Positions 8,635 to 16,474 of a stretch of DNA of 64,000 nucleotides are shown piece after piece; position 1 is the stretch's first letter; every line of letters starts with the position of its first letter. The notes under the pieces were generated by a model that worked only from the letters and a program-made list of their open reading frames with translations, made no database searches and was not told where the DNA came from. This stretch comes from Hymenobacter pini (GTDB lineage: Bacteria > Bacteroidota > Bacteroidia > Cytophagales > Hymenobacteraceae). Position numbers and translations under genes: made by a program. The DNA is taken from NCBI RefSeq assembly GCF_020421205.1, contig NZ_JAIZZH010000007.1, forward strand, positions 62,001 to 126,000, in the 5' to 3' direction.

Positions 8635-9306
8635 TTATTTTTTACCGGGCATGGTACCGATAATATGGTCCCAGATGGTAGTGCTTACTCCGAACGCCAC
8701 CTCATCTTGCCGGTAGTGATGCTGGGCGTGGTGGTGCCACCAAAATTTCAGGAAGTTTTTCGGTGGGGAGTACACGTGAATAGCATAGTGCACAAAGAGG
8801 TACAGCGCATACCCAAACACGAAACCGGCCAGCACCCCGAAGCCCGCGTTACCAAGTGTAAAGCGGAAAATGAAGAACAGCAGTGAGGCCACAAACACCG
8901 TCAGAATAGGCGGCATGGCTAGGCGGGTTTTGTCTTTTGGGAACTCGTGGTGTACACCGTGCATGGTGTACTGAAACTTGGCCTTGCCGGGCGTATCCGT
9001 CTTCATGTGGTACAGGAAGCGGTGCATCAGGTACTCTACCAGCGTGAACAGAAACCACCCTGCCAGAAACAGGCCAAACGCCGACAGCCCGGTGAGCAGG
9101 CCCTGGCTCAGGCTGTAATACAGGCTCACGGCGGCTACGGCAAAGAAAATTGTCAATGGCCCGGCAATGTGCGTATGCGTGAGGCGCTCCAGCACCGGAT
9201 TCTCAAATAAGCGGGCCGAGCCTTTATGCTTTGGCTTGATGGCCTCGGCGGGTTTGGCCGGGGTTACTGCAGTACGGGTTTCCGGAGCTTCGGAAGTGGA
9301 ATTCAT
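8635..9306 (-). CDS. sterol desaturase / fatty acid hydroxylase superfamily protein
   Basis: An integral-membrane di-iron protein of 223 residues. The histidine clusters HRFLYH, HGVHH, HYAIH and HHHAQHH, with at least four hydrophobic segments between them, define the fatty acid hydroxylase superfamily. These enzymes insert oxygen into fatty acyl chains, sterols or carotenoids using iron bound by the histidines. A hydrophilic N-terminal tail of about 40 residues precedes the first membrane helix. The ATG at 9306 is chosen; an in-frame extension upstream lies beyond the probable transcription start. The likely substrate in this phylum would be a 2- or 3-hydroxy fatty acid of lipid A or sphingolipid, or a carotenoid, but this is inference. 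Confidence 0.88.
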   Translation of the reverse strand: MNSTSEAPETRTAVTPAKPAEAIKPKHKGSARLFENPVLERLTHTHIAGPLTIFFAVAAVSLYYSLSQGLLTGLSAFGLFLAGWFLFTLVEYLMHRFLYHMKTDTPGKAKFQYTMHGVHHEFPKDKTRLAMPPILTVFVASLLFFIFRFTLGNAGFGVLAGFVFGYALYLFVHYAIHVYSPPKNFLKFWWHHHAQHHYRQDEVAFGVSTTIWDHIIGTMPGKK

Positions 9307-9330
9307 GCCAATACAGGGATGATGAAGACG

Positions 9331-9338
9331 CAAAAATA
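9331..9338 (-). promoter_or_regulatory. candidate -7 box (TATTTTTG) for the hydroxylase gene
   Basis: Exact TAnnTTTG match on the minus strand, 25 nt upstream of the ATG at 9306. No -33 TTG at the expected spacing. It would separate the hydroxylase from the aroK operon upstream. Confidence 0.45.
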
Positions 9339-9374
9339 CACACGCTCACGCAAATACCCCGCCCTCATGCCCAG

Positions 9375-9911
9375 TTAGCCAGAGGTATTGTAGCGGACTA
9401 TCATCTGTTGTACGGCTTCTACGGAACAGGTAGGAGCCGCACAGCACAGCGGTGCTTGGTCGTAGAACTGCTGGCGGGCAGCCAAGGTTTCGCGCAGTCG
9501 TTTTTCCAGGGCGGCGGCATCGGGCAAAGTAGCCAGCAGGGGCCGGGAGGCCGCCGCTGAAAGTAGCCGGCGCAACAACTCCGCAATGGGTACGGCCAGG
9601 TACAGCGTCAGGCCGGTTTCCAGCAATACATCTACGTTGTGGTGGTAGCAGGGCGTGCCGCCACCGGTAGCCAGCACCATTTGTGGGTGCTCTGCTACCA
9701 CGGCCCGCAGTACGTCGGCTTCCCGCTGTCGGAAATACTCCTCCCCATCCTGGGCAAATATCTCCGATACACTCCGCTGCTCCCGGCGCACAATTTCCTC
9801 GTCCAGGTCCAGAAACGGCAGTTGGTAAGCCACGGCCAGCGCCCGGCCCAGGGTGGTTTTTCCTGCACCAGGCATGCCAATCAGGTACAGGCGTGTCGGG
9901 TTGGTAGACAT
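9375..9911 (-). CDS. aroK: shikimate kinase
   Basis: Phosphorylates the 3-hydroxyl of shikimate with ATP, the fifth step of chorismate and aromatic amino-acid synthesis, in the cytoplasm. The 178 residues match the family length. Walker A is GMPGAGKTT (12-20), the shikimate-binding acidic pair lies in FLDLDEEI, an Arg follows in YFRQRE, and ATGGGTPCY carries the Gly-rich substrate loop. The lid region is SAAASRPLL. It follows the ABC permease gene by 27 nt on the same strand and is probably co-transcribed. Two Cys pairs near the C-terminus (LCCAAPTC) are unusual but lie outside the active site. Confidence 0.95.
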   Translation of the reverse strand: MSTNPTRLYLIGMPGAGKTTLGRALAVAYQLPFLDLDEEIVRREQRSVSEIFAQDGEEYFRQREADVLRAVVAEHPQMVLATGGGTPCYHHNVDVLLETGLTLYLAVPIAELLRRLLSAAASRPLLATLPDAAALEKRLRETLAARQQFYDQAPLCCAAPTCSVEAVQQMIVRYNTSG

Positions 9912-9938
9912 TGGCTGGTTGGTGATTGACAGATTCTA

Positions 9939-10997
9939 TTAGCCCAGCTTCACGCGCGGGTCCAGTACGGCGTAGAGTACATCTACTACAATATTCACCA
10001 CCACAAACAAGGCAGCAATGAAGATGGTAGCACCCATCACGACCGGGAAATCCAGGTTTTCCACGGCGCGCAGCGTTACGGTGCCCAGGCCTTTCCAGTT
10101 GAAGATGTACTCAATGAAGAAAGCCCCCGCCATCAGCGAAGCCAGCCAGCCCGACACGGCCGTAAGTACCGGATTCAGCGCGTTTTTGAGGGCATGGCCC
10201 ACCACCGTGCGGTAACTCGAAAGCCCTTTGGCCCGGGCCGTACGGATATAGTCCTGACTCATCACATCGAGCATGGAAGAACGAGTGAGCTGCACGATAA
10301 CCGCCAACGGCCGCACGCCCAGGGCAAAAGCCGGCAACAGCAGGTTTTTGAGCACCAAGTGGCGGCCGGTGAAGGGGTCGGTTTCGAAAAGTTGCCCCGT
10401 GAGGTTCAAGCCCGTCCAGCGGCTCCAGTAGAACCCGAACGTAATGGCAATGAGAATGGCCGCCACAAACGACGGCACCGAAATACCCAGTACTGAGGTG
10501 GACACCAGCACCCGATCCAGCCAAGAATGGGGCCGCAGCGCCGCCACCACGCCCAGCCCAATGCCCACCACCGCCGCCAGCAGCATAGCCGCCAACGCCA
10601 GCCACAAGGTGCCGGTGAAGTGGTCGAGCAGGATGTTCAGAACTTCCTTGTTGCTCTGAAAAGAACGGCGCAGATAGGGCGTTTTCAGCACCAGCGCCTT
10701 CTCCGCACCCAGCGGCATCAACTGCACGCCACCGTACTTGGCCACACCCGCCGAGTCGCGCGGGTGTACACCCACCGGCGACACGTCATTGAGGTAGCCC
10801 AGCAGCTGCACGGGCAGGGGTTGGTCGAGGCCCAGGTCCTGGGCAATAGCGGCGCGGGTGGCAGCGTCGGAGCGTTGGCCGGCCAGCAGGGCCACCGGGT
10901 CACCGGGCAGCACCTGGAACAGGAAAAACACCGTGAGGGCCACCCCCAGCAGCACCAGTACGCCCTGCCACAACCGCGTCAGAATAAAACCAATCAT
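9939..10997 (-). CDS. ABC transporter permease, DppB/OppB type
   Basis: An inner-membrane permease of 352 residues of the oligopeptide/dipeptide/nickel class. The N-terminus MIGFILTRLWQGVLVLLGVALTVFFLFQVLPGDP is the family's usual first helix and PGDP motif. Six hydrophobic segments and the ATPase-contact loop (SSMLDVMSQDYIRTARAKGLS) follow. A periplasmic insertion after the first helix (about 70-125) is longer than in enterobacterial DppB. Binding-protein, second permease and ATPase genes are not adjacent, so partners must be encoded elsewhere. Downstream is aroK; upstream a long inverted repeat separates it from the BT_3928-type gene. Confidence 0.9.
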   Translation of the reverse strand: MIGFILTRLWQGVLVLLGVALTVFFLFQVLPGDPVALLAGQRSDAATRAAIAQDLGLDQPLPVQLLGYLNDVSPVGVHPRDSAGVAKYGGVQLMPLGAEKALVLKTPYLRRSFQSNKEVLNILLDHFTGTLWLALAAMLLAAVVGIGLGVVAALRPHSWLDRVLVSTSVLGISVPSFVAAILIAITFGFYWSRWTGLNLTGQLFETDPFTGRHLVLKNLLLPAFALGVRPLAVIVQLTRSSMLDVMSQDYIRTARAKGLSSYRTVVGHALKNALNPVLTAVSGWLASLMAGAFFIEYIFNWKGLGTVTLRAVENLDFPVVMGATIFIAALFVVVNIVVDVLYAVLDPRVKLG

Positions 10998-11010
10998 TTT
11001 TTAGTGCTTG

Positions 11011-11084
11011 GTGCTTAGTTATTAGTGCTTAGTGTTCGGATTCTGATTGACCAGCCTAAGCACTAGGCACTAATAACTAAGCAC
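11011..11084. repeat. intergenic inverted repeat with 24-nt arms
   Basis: Arms 11011-11034 and 11061-11084 are reverse complements with one mismatch. They are built from the word GTGCTTAGTTATTAGTGC, and a partial extra copy precedes the left arm. It touches the stop codon of the upstream gene. It could act as a terminator or attenuator between two minus-strand genes, but there is no clear U-tract and it looks like a dispersed intergenic repeat. Confidence 0.7.
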
Positions 11085-12247
11085 TATAGAATGTCTTCCA
11101 GCTTGCTGGCGTCGGGAATGTCGTGGTAGTGGTACTTGCCTTTCACCACGCCATCCTGGAGCAGAATAAAGCCGGGGTTGGAGCGAATCATGGACTTCAG
11201 CACCGTGGCATCGGCGAAGTAGTAGGTACCGGGCAGGTTCACGTCGTGGCGAAAGGCATCAAACTCCTGGGGGCTGCTGCTGGTGATGATGAGCGGCCGG
11301 ATCTGCTTACGCGACTTGGCCGTGGCTTCCATCAGCTTGTTGATGTCCTTGAACCGGTCCCGGTCGGCGTCCTGCACGTTCTGAATGATGAGCAGGAGCT
11401 TGTTACCTTTCAGTACCTCGTCGGTGTGGTTTTGCTGCTCGGCGTCGAAGATGGAGAAGTCGGTGATGATGGGCTTGCTGGCCTCTGGGTTCAGCACCTC
11501 CATGCTCTTGTACTTCCAGGTGGAGTCGGTGGGGTACTCCGTGAAGGTTTTGGTTTCGCCGTTGCGCTCCATCACGTACTGGTACTTGGCCTGCTCCCGG
11601 GGCTTCATCAGCTGCGGAATGTTGTTTCCAATTTTATAGGGCAGGAAATCGAAGTAGGGCAAGTGGCCCAGCGCCCGCACGCCCACGCCCACCGCCACGG
11701 CCGTAGCCAGGGTAATGTACATCACGCCCAGCGTGCCCTTGGCAAACACCCGGCGCAGGTAGCGCTGGTTCAGGAACACCACCACCCACAGCAGCAGCAG
11801 GAACATATCCTTGGCAAACGAAGTCCAGGGCGTAAGCTTGAGGAAGTCGCCGAAGCAGCCGCAGTCAGTTACCTTATGAGTATAAGCCGAGTAGAATGTA
11901 AGAAACCCAAAGAACACCAGCAGCCCCAGCAGTACCCACAGCGTCTGGCGCAGCATCCAGCGCAGCAGCAAGGCCACGCCCAGCACTACTTCCAGGGAGC
12001 TCAAAAAGATGCTCAGCGTGCGGGAATACGGGATAAATACGGAGAAGAAGGAGCCGAAGGAGGTGGCAAACACTTCAAAGTATTCTTCCAGCTTCAGAGC
12101 CGTACCAATGGGGTCGTTCAGCTTCACGAGGCCCGAGAAGATAAACACAGTGCCCAGCAGCAGCCAGCAGATGCGGGTCAGTTGTTTCATAAAGGGGGAC
12201 ATGGGAACAGAAGCACTTGGTGCTTGAGAGCTAAAGGTACTGGTCAT
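11084..12247 (-). CDS. DoxX-like membrane protein of the BT_3928 family
   Basis: A membrane protein of about 387 residues. The N-terminal half has four or five helices with DoxX/MauE character (WLLLGTVFIFSGLVKLNDPIG near the start; TDCGCFGDFLKLTPW after the third helix, with a CGC motif). After a fifth helix comes a soluble C-terminal half of about 200 residues resembling a thioredoxin-like fold without an obvious CxxC. I recognise the arrangement as the Bacteroidota BT_3928-type family, usually found beside a DUF1599 gene, as here. Role unknown; redox handling at the membrane is a guess. Starts at 12247, 12202 or 12190 are all possible. I list 12247. Confidence 0.8.
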   Translation of the reverse strand: MTSTFSSQAPSASVPMSPFMKQLTRICWLLLGTVFIFSGLVKLNDPIGTALKLEEYFEVFATSFGSFFSVFIPYSRTLSIFLSSLEVVLGVALLLRWMLRQTLWVLLGLLVFFGFLTFYSAYTHKVTDCGCFGDFLKLTPWTSFAKDMFLLLLWVVVFLNQRYLRRVFAKGTLGVMYITLATAVAVGVGVRALGHLPYFDFLPYKIGNNIPQLMKPREQAKYQYVMERNGETKTFTEYPTDSTWKYKSMEVLNPEASKPIITDFSIFDAEQQNHTDEVLKGNKLLLIIQNVQDADRDRFKDINKLMEATAKSRKQIRPLIITSSSPQEFDAFRHDVNLPGTYYFADATVLKSMIRSNPGFILLQDGVVKGKYHYHDIPDASKLEDIL

Positions 12248-12347
12248 TGGGAGCTTGTGCAGGACTTTATCACGTGGAATAATACTCACCATTGCCGAAA
12301 CAGTTGCCCCGGAGTAATAAGGTCCTTAGTAGGCGCAGGACGTTGGG

Positions 12348-12899
12348 TTATTGCTGCTCCCCGTACCCCATTTTGATGAGTACAAACACGGCGTAGTTCA
12401 GCATGTCGCGGTAGTTGGCGTCCACACCTTCCGATACGCGGGTGAGGCCACCCAGATCCTCAATTTGCTTGGTGCGGTGCAGCTTCATCAGAATGATGTC
12501 CGTGATGCTCGCAATGCGCATCTGGCGCCACGCCTCGCCGTAGTCGTGGTTTTTGGCGAAGAGCAGCTGGCGGTTGGCCTCTGTTTCCTCGTCGTAGGCA
12601 CGGGCCACGGCGGCGGGGTCCAAGTCCAGGGGCGCATCGGCGGGCAGGCGCAACTGCATCAGGGCAATGAGACAGTAGTTGATGATGGCCACAAACTCCT
12701 CCTCCACTCCATCGGCTACCAGCTGCGTGCCCTTCTCCTGAATGCTCCGAATGCGCTGGGCTTTGATGTAAATCTGGTCGGTAACGCTGGGCAGCCGCAA
12801 AATTCGCCAGGCCGTGCCATAGTCGTGGGTCTTAGCCAGAAACAGCGTCCGGCACCGGGCCAGCACCCGGTCATATTCAAGCTGAGTTTGATTCTCCAA
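12348..12899 (-). CDS. DUF1599 protein with two internal repeats; TTG start
   Basis: A 183-residue cytoplasmic protein. The DUF1599 unit occurs twice, each with a HDYGxAWR core (HDYGTAWR at 25-32; HDYGEAWR about 90 residues later), then a helix ending in xxNYCLIAL / LNYAVFVL. The repeated all-alpha unit recalls nucleotide-pyrophosphohydrolase-like folds, but catalytic function is not established. No ATG fits: in-frame ATGs lie far upstream, antisense to folP. The reading LENQTQLEYDRV begins at a TTG (12897-12899) and gives the length usual for the family. Divergent from folP; followed by the BT_3928-type gene, a conserved pairing in the phylum. Confidence 0.8.
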   Translation of the reverse strand: MENQTQLEYDRVLARCRTLFLAKTHDYGTAWRILRLPSVTDQIYIKAQRIRSIQEKGTQLVADGVEEEFVAIINYCLIALMQLRLPADAPLDLDPAAVARAYDEETEANRQLLFAKNHDYGEAWRQMRIASITDIILMKLHRTKQIEDLGGLTRVSEGVDANYRDMLNYAVFVLIKMGYGEQQ

Positions 12900-13035
12900 G
12901 TTTTTGCGGCTATTTTGAGGAGTCGACGCCTCGTCGGTTCTGCAAAGCCTAGCGCGGCATCTTACTCGCAGAAAACTCTGGCTGACAAAAAACACCAGCC
13001 CGCGAGATGCTGCGCCGCGCTTCGCACGACGACTT

Positions 13036-13935
13036 ATGTATTCCCGAAAATCCATGTTCCAGGCCCCGCAAGATACGTGCTTTTCCCCGAGGCTGACGCT
13101 GCGCTGCCCCGGCGGCCGCCTGCTGGATTTGCGGCGCCCGCAGGTGATGGGCATCCTCAACCTGACGCCCGATTCCTTCTACCAGGGCAGCCGCGTAGCC
13201 GCCGAGGACGACCTGCTGCGCCGCGCCGAGCAGATGCTGCGCGACGGGGCCGCCGTGCTCGATTTGGGCGGCTACTCCACCCGCCCCGGCGCCGAGGACA
13301 TCAGCCCCGACGAAGAAAAGCGCCGCCTGCTGCCCGCCGTGGCCGCCGTGCGCCGGGCGTTTCCGGAGGCGTTTATTTCCGTGGACACGTTCCGGGCTGA
13401 AGTGGCGGCCGAGGCCGTAGCCGCCGGGGCCGACATCCTGAACGACGTGAGCGGGGGCCAGTTGGATGCCGACATGCTGCCCACGGCCGGCCGCCTGGGC
13501 GTGCCCTACATCCTGATGCACATGCGCGGCACCCCTCACACCATGACCCAGCTCACGCACTACGAAGGCGACCTGGTGCTGGAGCTGGTGCGCTATTTTC
13601 GGGATAAGCTGGCGGAGCTGCGCCAGCACGGCGTAACGGATGTAGTGCTGGACCCTGGTTTCGGGTTTGCCAAAACGCCCGCCCAGGGTCACGAGCTGCT
13701 GCGCCGGTTGCGGGAGCTGCACGTGCTGGGGCTGCCCATTCTGGCGGGCCTCTCGCGCAAAAGCATGGTGTATAAACCCCTCGGCCTCACCCCCGATGCA
13801 GCCCTGGCAGGTACGGTTAGCGTCAATACCCTGGCCGTGCTCAACGGCGCCCGGCTGCTGCGCGTACACGATGTAGCAGAGGCAACCCAAACCATTCAAC
13901 TGGTACTCAATACATTCCCAACTCCTTCCCCGTGA
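13036..13935 (+). CDS. folP: dihydropteroate synthase
   Basis: Condenses 6-hydroxymethyl-7,8-dihydropterin pyrophosphate with p-aminobenzoate to form dihydropteroate, in folate synthesis; target of sulfonamides. The 299 residues form a TIM barrel with the expected motifs: MGILNLTPDSF (38-48), DLGGYSTRPGA, DVSGG, LMHMRGTP, DPGFGFAK and GLSRKSM. The start may be the ATG at 13036 or at 13054; both precede the first strand. It is first in a two-gene unit with cdaA, whose GTG start overlaps its stop. Divergent from the DUF1599 gene; no clear -7 box was found in the 136-nt gap. Confidence 0.95.
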   Translation: MYSRKSMFQAPQDTCFSPRLTLRCPGGRLLDLRRPQVMGILNLTPDSFYQGSRVAAEDDLLRRAEQMLRDGAAVLDLGGYSTRPGAEDISPDEEKRRLLPAVAAVRRAFPEAFISVDTFRAEVAAEAVAAGADILNDVSGGQLDADMLPTAGRLGVPYILMHMRGTPHTMTQLTHYEGDLVLELVRYFRDKLAELRQHGVTDVVLDPGFGFAKTPAQGHELLRRLRELHVLGLPILAGLSRKSMVYKPLGLTPDAALAGTVSVNTLAVLNGARLLRVHDVAEATQTIQLVLNTFPTPSP

Positions 13936-14768
13936 TAGGCTCCTTCGGCATCGGCTTCCTGCGCATTGGCTGGGTAGACGTCGTGGACGTGCTGCTGGTC
14001 ACGGTATTGTTTTATCAGCTCTACAAGCTGCTGACGGGAAGCGTGGCGCTGAAGGTGTTCCTGGGTTTCATGTCCCTGTACCTGTTTTACCTGGTGGTGA
14101 AGGCGGCGGGCATGGAGCTGCTCACCAGTATTCTGGGCCAGTTTATGAGCGTGGGCGTGCTTGCCGGCATCATTCTGTTTCAGCAGGAAATCCGACGGTT
14201 TTTGCTGAACGTGGGCAAGGCCACCTCTTTCAGCAACCGGCTGCGCATGTTCTCGTGGCGGCGCGATACGCAGCAGGAGCGCATGAACATCACCCCGTTC
14301 ATCGAGGCCGCCAAAAGCCTGGCCAGCAAGCAAACCGGGGCCCTCATTGCCTTCAGTATGGCCTCCGACCTGAAGTTCTTCGCCGATTCCGGCGACCTGC
14401 TCGATGCCACCGTGAGCAAGCGCCTGCTCATGAGCATCTTCAACAAAACCAGCCCTTTGCACGACGGTGCCGTTATCATCAGCAACGGCCGCATCAAGGC
14501 GGCGCGCTGCATTCTGCCCGTCAGTGAAAACCCCGATATACCGGCGTCCATGGGCCTGCGGCACCGCGCCGCCATCGGCCTTACAGAGGTGACGGATGCC
14601 GTGGTACTGGTAGTGAGTGAGGAAACCAGCCAGATTTCCTTGGTGCGCAGCGGGGAGGTATTCCGCAACCTCGCCCCCTCCGACCTGCGCGCCCGCCTCA
14701 ACGAGTTTCTGTTCGATGCCGCGCCGAAGCCGGCCGCCGCTGGTGCCACGGCGGAAGTGGCGGCGTAG
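13932..14768 (+). CDS. cdaA: membrane diadenylate cyclase (c-di-AMP synthase)
   Basis: Makes cyclic di-AMP from two ATP. The 278 residues comprise three N-terminal membrane helices (about 15-35, 40-62, 68-92) and a cytoplasmic DAC domain with the catalytic LHDGAVII and GLRHRAAIG motifs. An Ala-rich tail ends the protein. The start is a GTG at 13932 whose last two bases and the next A form part of the folP stop (GTGA overlap, 4 bp), so translation is probably coupled. c-di-AMP usually controls potassium and osmolyte balance and wall stress. The pairing folP-cdaA is known from other Bacteroidota; its logic is not clear. Confidence 0.94.
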   Translation: MIGSFGIGFLRIGWVDVVDVLLVTVLFYQLYKLLTGSVALKVFLGFMSLYLFYLVVKAAGMELLTSILGQFMSVGVLAGIILFQQEIRRFLLNVGKATSFSNRLRMFSWRRDTQQERMNITPFIEAAKSLASKQTGALIAFSMASDLKFFADSGDLLDATVSKRLLMSIFNKTSPLHDGAVIISNGRIKAARCILPVSENPDIPASMGLRHRAAIGLTEVTDAVVLVVSEETSQISLVRSGEVFRNLAPSDLRARLNEFLFDAAPKPAAAGATAEVAA

Positions 14769-14773
14769 ATACT

Positions 14774-15073
14774 ATGGTAACCCTATTAGCATGGAGGATG
14801 TATCCCCTCCCAAATGGCACCGGCTACTTTGCATCTGATCTGAATACCAGTCAAAAAGTAGAGCAGCTCTTTAACTACTGCCAAATTTTAGAGGCCTCCA
14901 TATTCGAGGAAGGCTGGCTGTATTTATTACAGCATTACGGAATCGACCAACTTCACCTCATCAACCAACGAAGCGGCTGGTTTGAGGAAGAAAGCGTTAC
15001 CGGTTTTCGACAAACCTTACTTGACCATTTCGCGGATATTGGGTACTCTATTCCAAAGAAATATCTACAATAA
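14774..15073 (+). CDS. hypothetical protein, 99 aa
   Basis: I do not recognise a family. The protein is soluble, mildly acidic and rich in aromatic residues (YFASDLNTSQKVEQLFNYC, EEGWLYLLQHYGIDQLHLI, GWFEEES), probably mostly helical. It begins 5 nt after the cdaA stop at the ATG at 14774; an ATG at 14798 is an alternative. It ends inside a strong terminator. The base composition is visibly AT-richer than the flanking genes, and codon use differs, which suggests later acquisition. Co-transcription with folP-cdaA is likely from position alone. Confidence 0.6.
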   Translation: MVTLLAWRMYPLPNGTGYFASDLNTSQKVEQLFNYCQILEASIFEEGWLYLLQHYGIDQLHLINQRSGWFEEESVTGFRQTLLDHFADIGYSIPKKYLQ

Positions 15074-15105
15074 AAAAGAGCCGTAGTAAACGGCTCTTTT
15101 TTATT
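15069..15105. terminator. bidirectional terminator, 15-bp stem
   Basis: Arms 15069-15083 and 15091-15105 are perfectly complementary around a 7-nt loop. They have A/T runs on both outer sides and GAGCCG/CGGCTC at the core. It serves the 14774-15073 gene (+) and kbl (-), which converge here. Confidence 0.88.
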
Positions 15106-15112
15106 CAGCTCA

Positions 15113-16360
15113 TTACGGCGTATTTGTCACCACTTGACCACCTTCCGGCTGGGCGGCACTACGGTCCTTGATGGTACCTAGCTCCTTACCTACTTCAATA
15201 AAGGCGGCAATGGCTTTGTCGATGTGCGCGCGGGTGTGGGCGGCGGAAAGCTGCACCCGAATGCGGGCCTGGCCTTTGGGCACCACGGGGAAGTAGAAGC
15301 CCACCACATAAATGCCCTTGTCGAGCATTTTGGCGGCGAATTCTTGGGCCAGCTTGGCATCGTAGAGCATGACGGGCACGATGGGGTGCTCACCGGGCTT
15401 AATGTCGAAGCCGGCGGCTGTCATCTTCTCGCGGAAGTACTTGGTGTTTTCCTCCAGCTGGTCGCGGAGCTGGGTGCTTTCGGTGAGCAGCTCCAGCACC
15501 CGTAGGCTGGCCCCTACAATGGCGGGCGCGAGGGTGTTGCTGAACAGGTAGGGGCGGCTGCGCTGGCGCAGCATATCAATAATTTCCTTGCGGCCGGAGG
15601 TGAAGCCGCCCATGGCCCCGCCCAGCGCCTTGCCCAGCGTGCCGGTGATGATGTCCACGCGGCCCAGCACGTTGCGGTACTCGTGGGTGCCCCGGCCGGT
15701 TTTGCCCAGGAAGCCCATCGAGTGGCACTCGTCAATCATCACCAGGGCTTCGTACTTATCGGCCAAGTCGCAGATTTTGTCGAGCTGGGCGATGGTGCCG
15801 TCCATGGAGAACGAGCCGTCCGTGACGATGATACGGTGGCGGGTGCCTTTGGCCTGAGCATCCTGGAGCTGCTTTTCCAGGTCCTCCATGTCGTTGTGGG
15901 CGTAGCGGTAGCGCTGAGCCTTGCACAGGCGCACCCCGTCGATGATGCTGGCGTGGTTCAAAGCATCCGAAATAATGGCGTCCTGCTCATTGAACAGAGG
16001 CTCAAACACCCCGCCGTTGGCATCGAAGGCCGCCGCGTACAGAATGGTATCCTCGGTGCCCAAGAACTCGGCCAGTTTGGCTTCCAGCTCCTTGTGAATA
16101 TCCTGGGTGCCGCAAATGAAGCGCACCGACGACATGCCGTAGCCGTGGGTATCAATGGCCTCTTTAGCCGCCTTCACCACCTCGGGGTGCGACGACAGGC
16201 CCAGGTAATTATTGGCGCAGAAGTTCAGTACCTCTCCGGCTTCCTGGGTTTCAATTTCAGCGCCCTGGGGCGAGGTAATTACCCGCTCCTTTTTGTAAAG
16301 GCCGGCATCTTTGATTTCCTGGAGCTGCTGCTGCAGGTCGGGCTGGAGGGTGGTGTACAT
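15113..16360 (-). CDS. kbl: glycine C-acetyltransferase (2-amino-3-ketobutyrate CoA ligase)
   Basis: A PLP enzyme that cleaves 2-amino-3-ketobutyrate with CoA to glycine and acetyl-CoA, the second step of threonine breakdown. The 415 residues are of alpha-oxoamine synthase type. Visible are CANNYLGLSSHP, the HNDM and SFSMDG regions, DECHSMGFLG (PLP-binding Asp/His) and the Schiff-base Lys in TGTLGKALGG. Length and the tight match to KBL rather than BioF or HemA, together with the threonine dehydrogenase gene 2.2 kb away, support this product. About 15 C-terminal residues (AAQPEGGQVVTNTP) extend beyond the usual end. Own -7 box at 16405-16412. Confidence 0.93.
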   Translation of the reverse strand: MYTTLQPDLQQQLQEIKDAGLYKKERVITSPQGAEIETQEAGEVLNFCANNYLGLSSHPEVVKAAKEAIDTHGYGMSSVRFICGTQDIHKELEAKLAEFLGTEDTILYAAAFDANGGVFEPLFNEQDAIISDALNHASIIDGVRLCKAQRYRYAHNDMEDLEKQLQDAQAKGTRHRIIVTDGSFSMDGTIAQLDKICDLADKYEALVMIDECHSMGFLGKTGRGTHEYRNVLGRVDIITGTLGKALGGAMGGFTSGRKEIIDMLRQRSRPYLFSNTLAPAIVGASLRVLELLTESTQLRDQLEENTKYFREKMTAAGFDIKPGEHPIVPVMLYDAKLAQEFAAKMLDKGIYVVGFYFPVVPKGQARIRVQLSAAHTRAHIDKAIAAFIEVGKELGTIKDRSAAQPEGGQVVTNTP

Positions 16361-16404
16361 GCGGTAAGGTCGTGAGTTAGTGACTTGGTGAGTGGGAGGT
16401 TGGG

Positions 16405-16412
16405 CAAAACTA
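16405..16412 (-). promoter_or_regulatory. candidate -7 box (TAGTTTTG) for kbl
   Basis: Exact TAnnTTTG on the minus strand, 45 nt upstream of the kbl ATG; it gives a leader of about 40 nt. No -33 TTG at the usual distance. Confidence 0.45.
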
Positions 16413-16474
16413 CGTAATGCTTTTGCTAGTGCTTTTATCTAACTATAAGCTTTAATAACTTCAATACTATTCTA

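Noticed and set aside
11123..12376. Long plus-strand open frame (417 codons)
   Set aside because: Antisense to the BT_3928-type gene; its His/Gln/Gly-rich translation is the usual mirror of a GC-rich coding sequence and matches no family.
12351..13400. Plus-strand frame of 349 codons spanning the DUF1599 gene into folP
   Set aside because: It runs in a different frame from folP and antisense to DUF1599; no recognisable protein.
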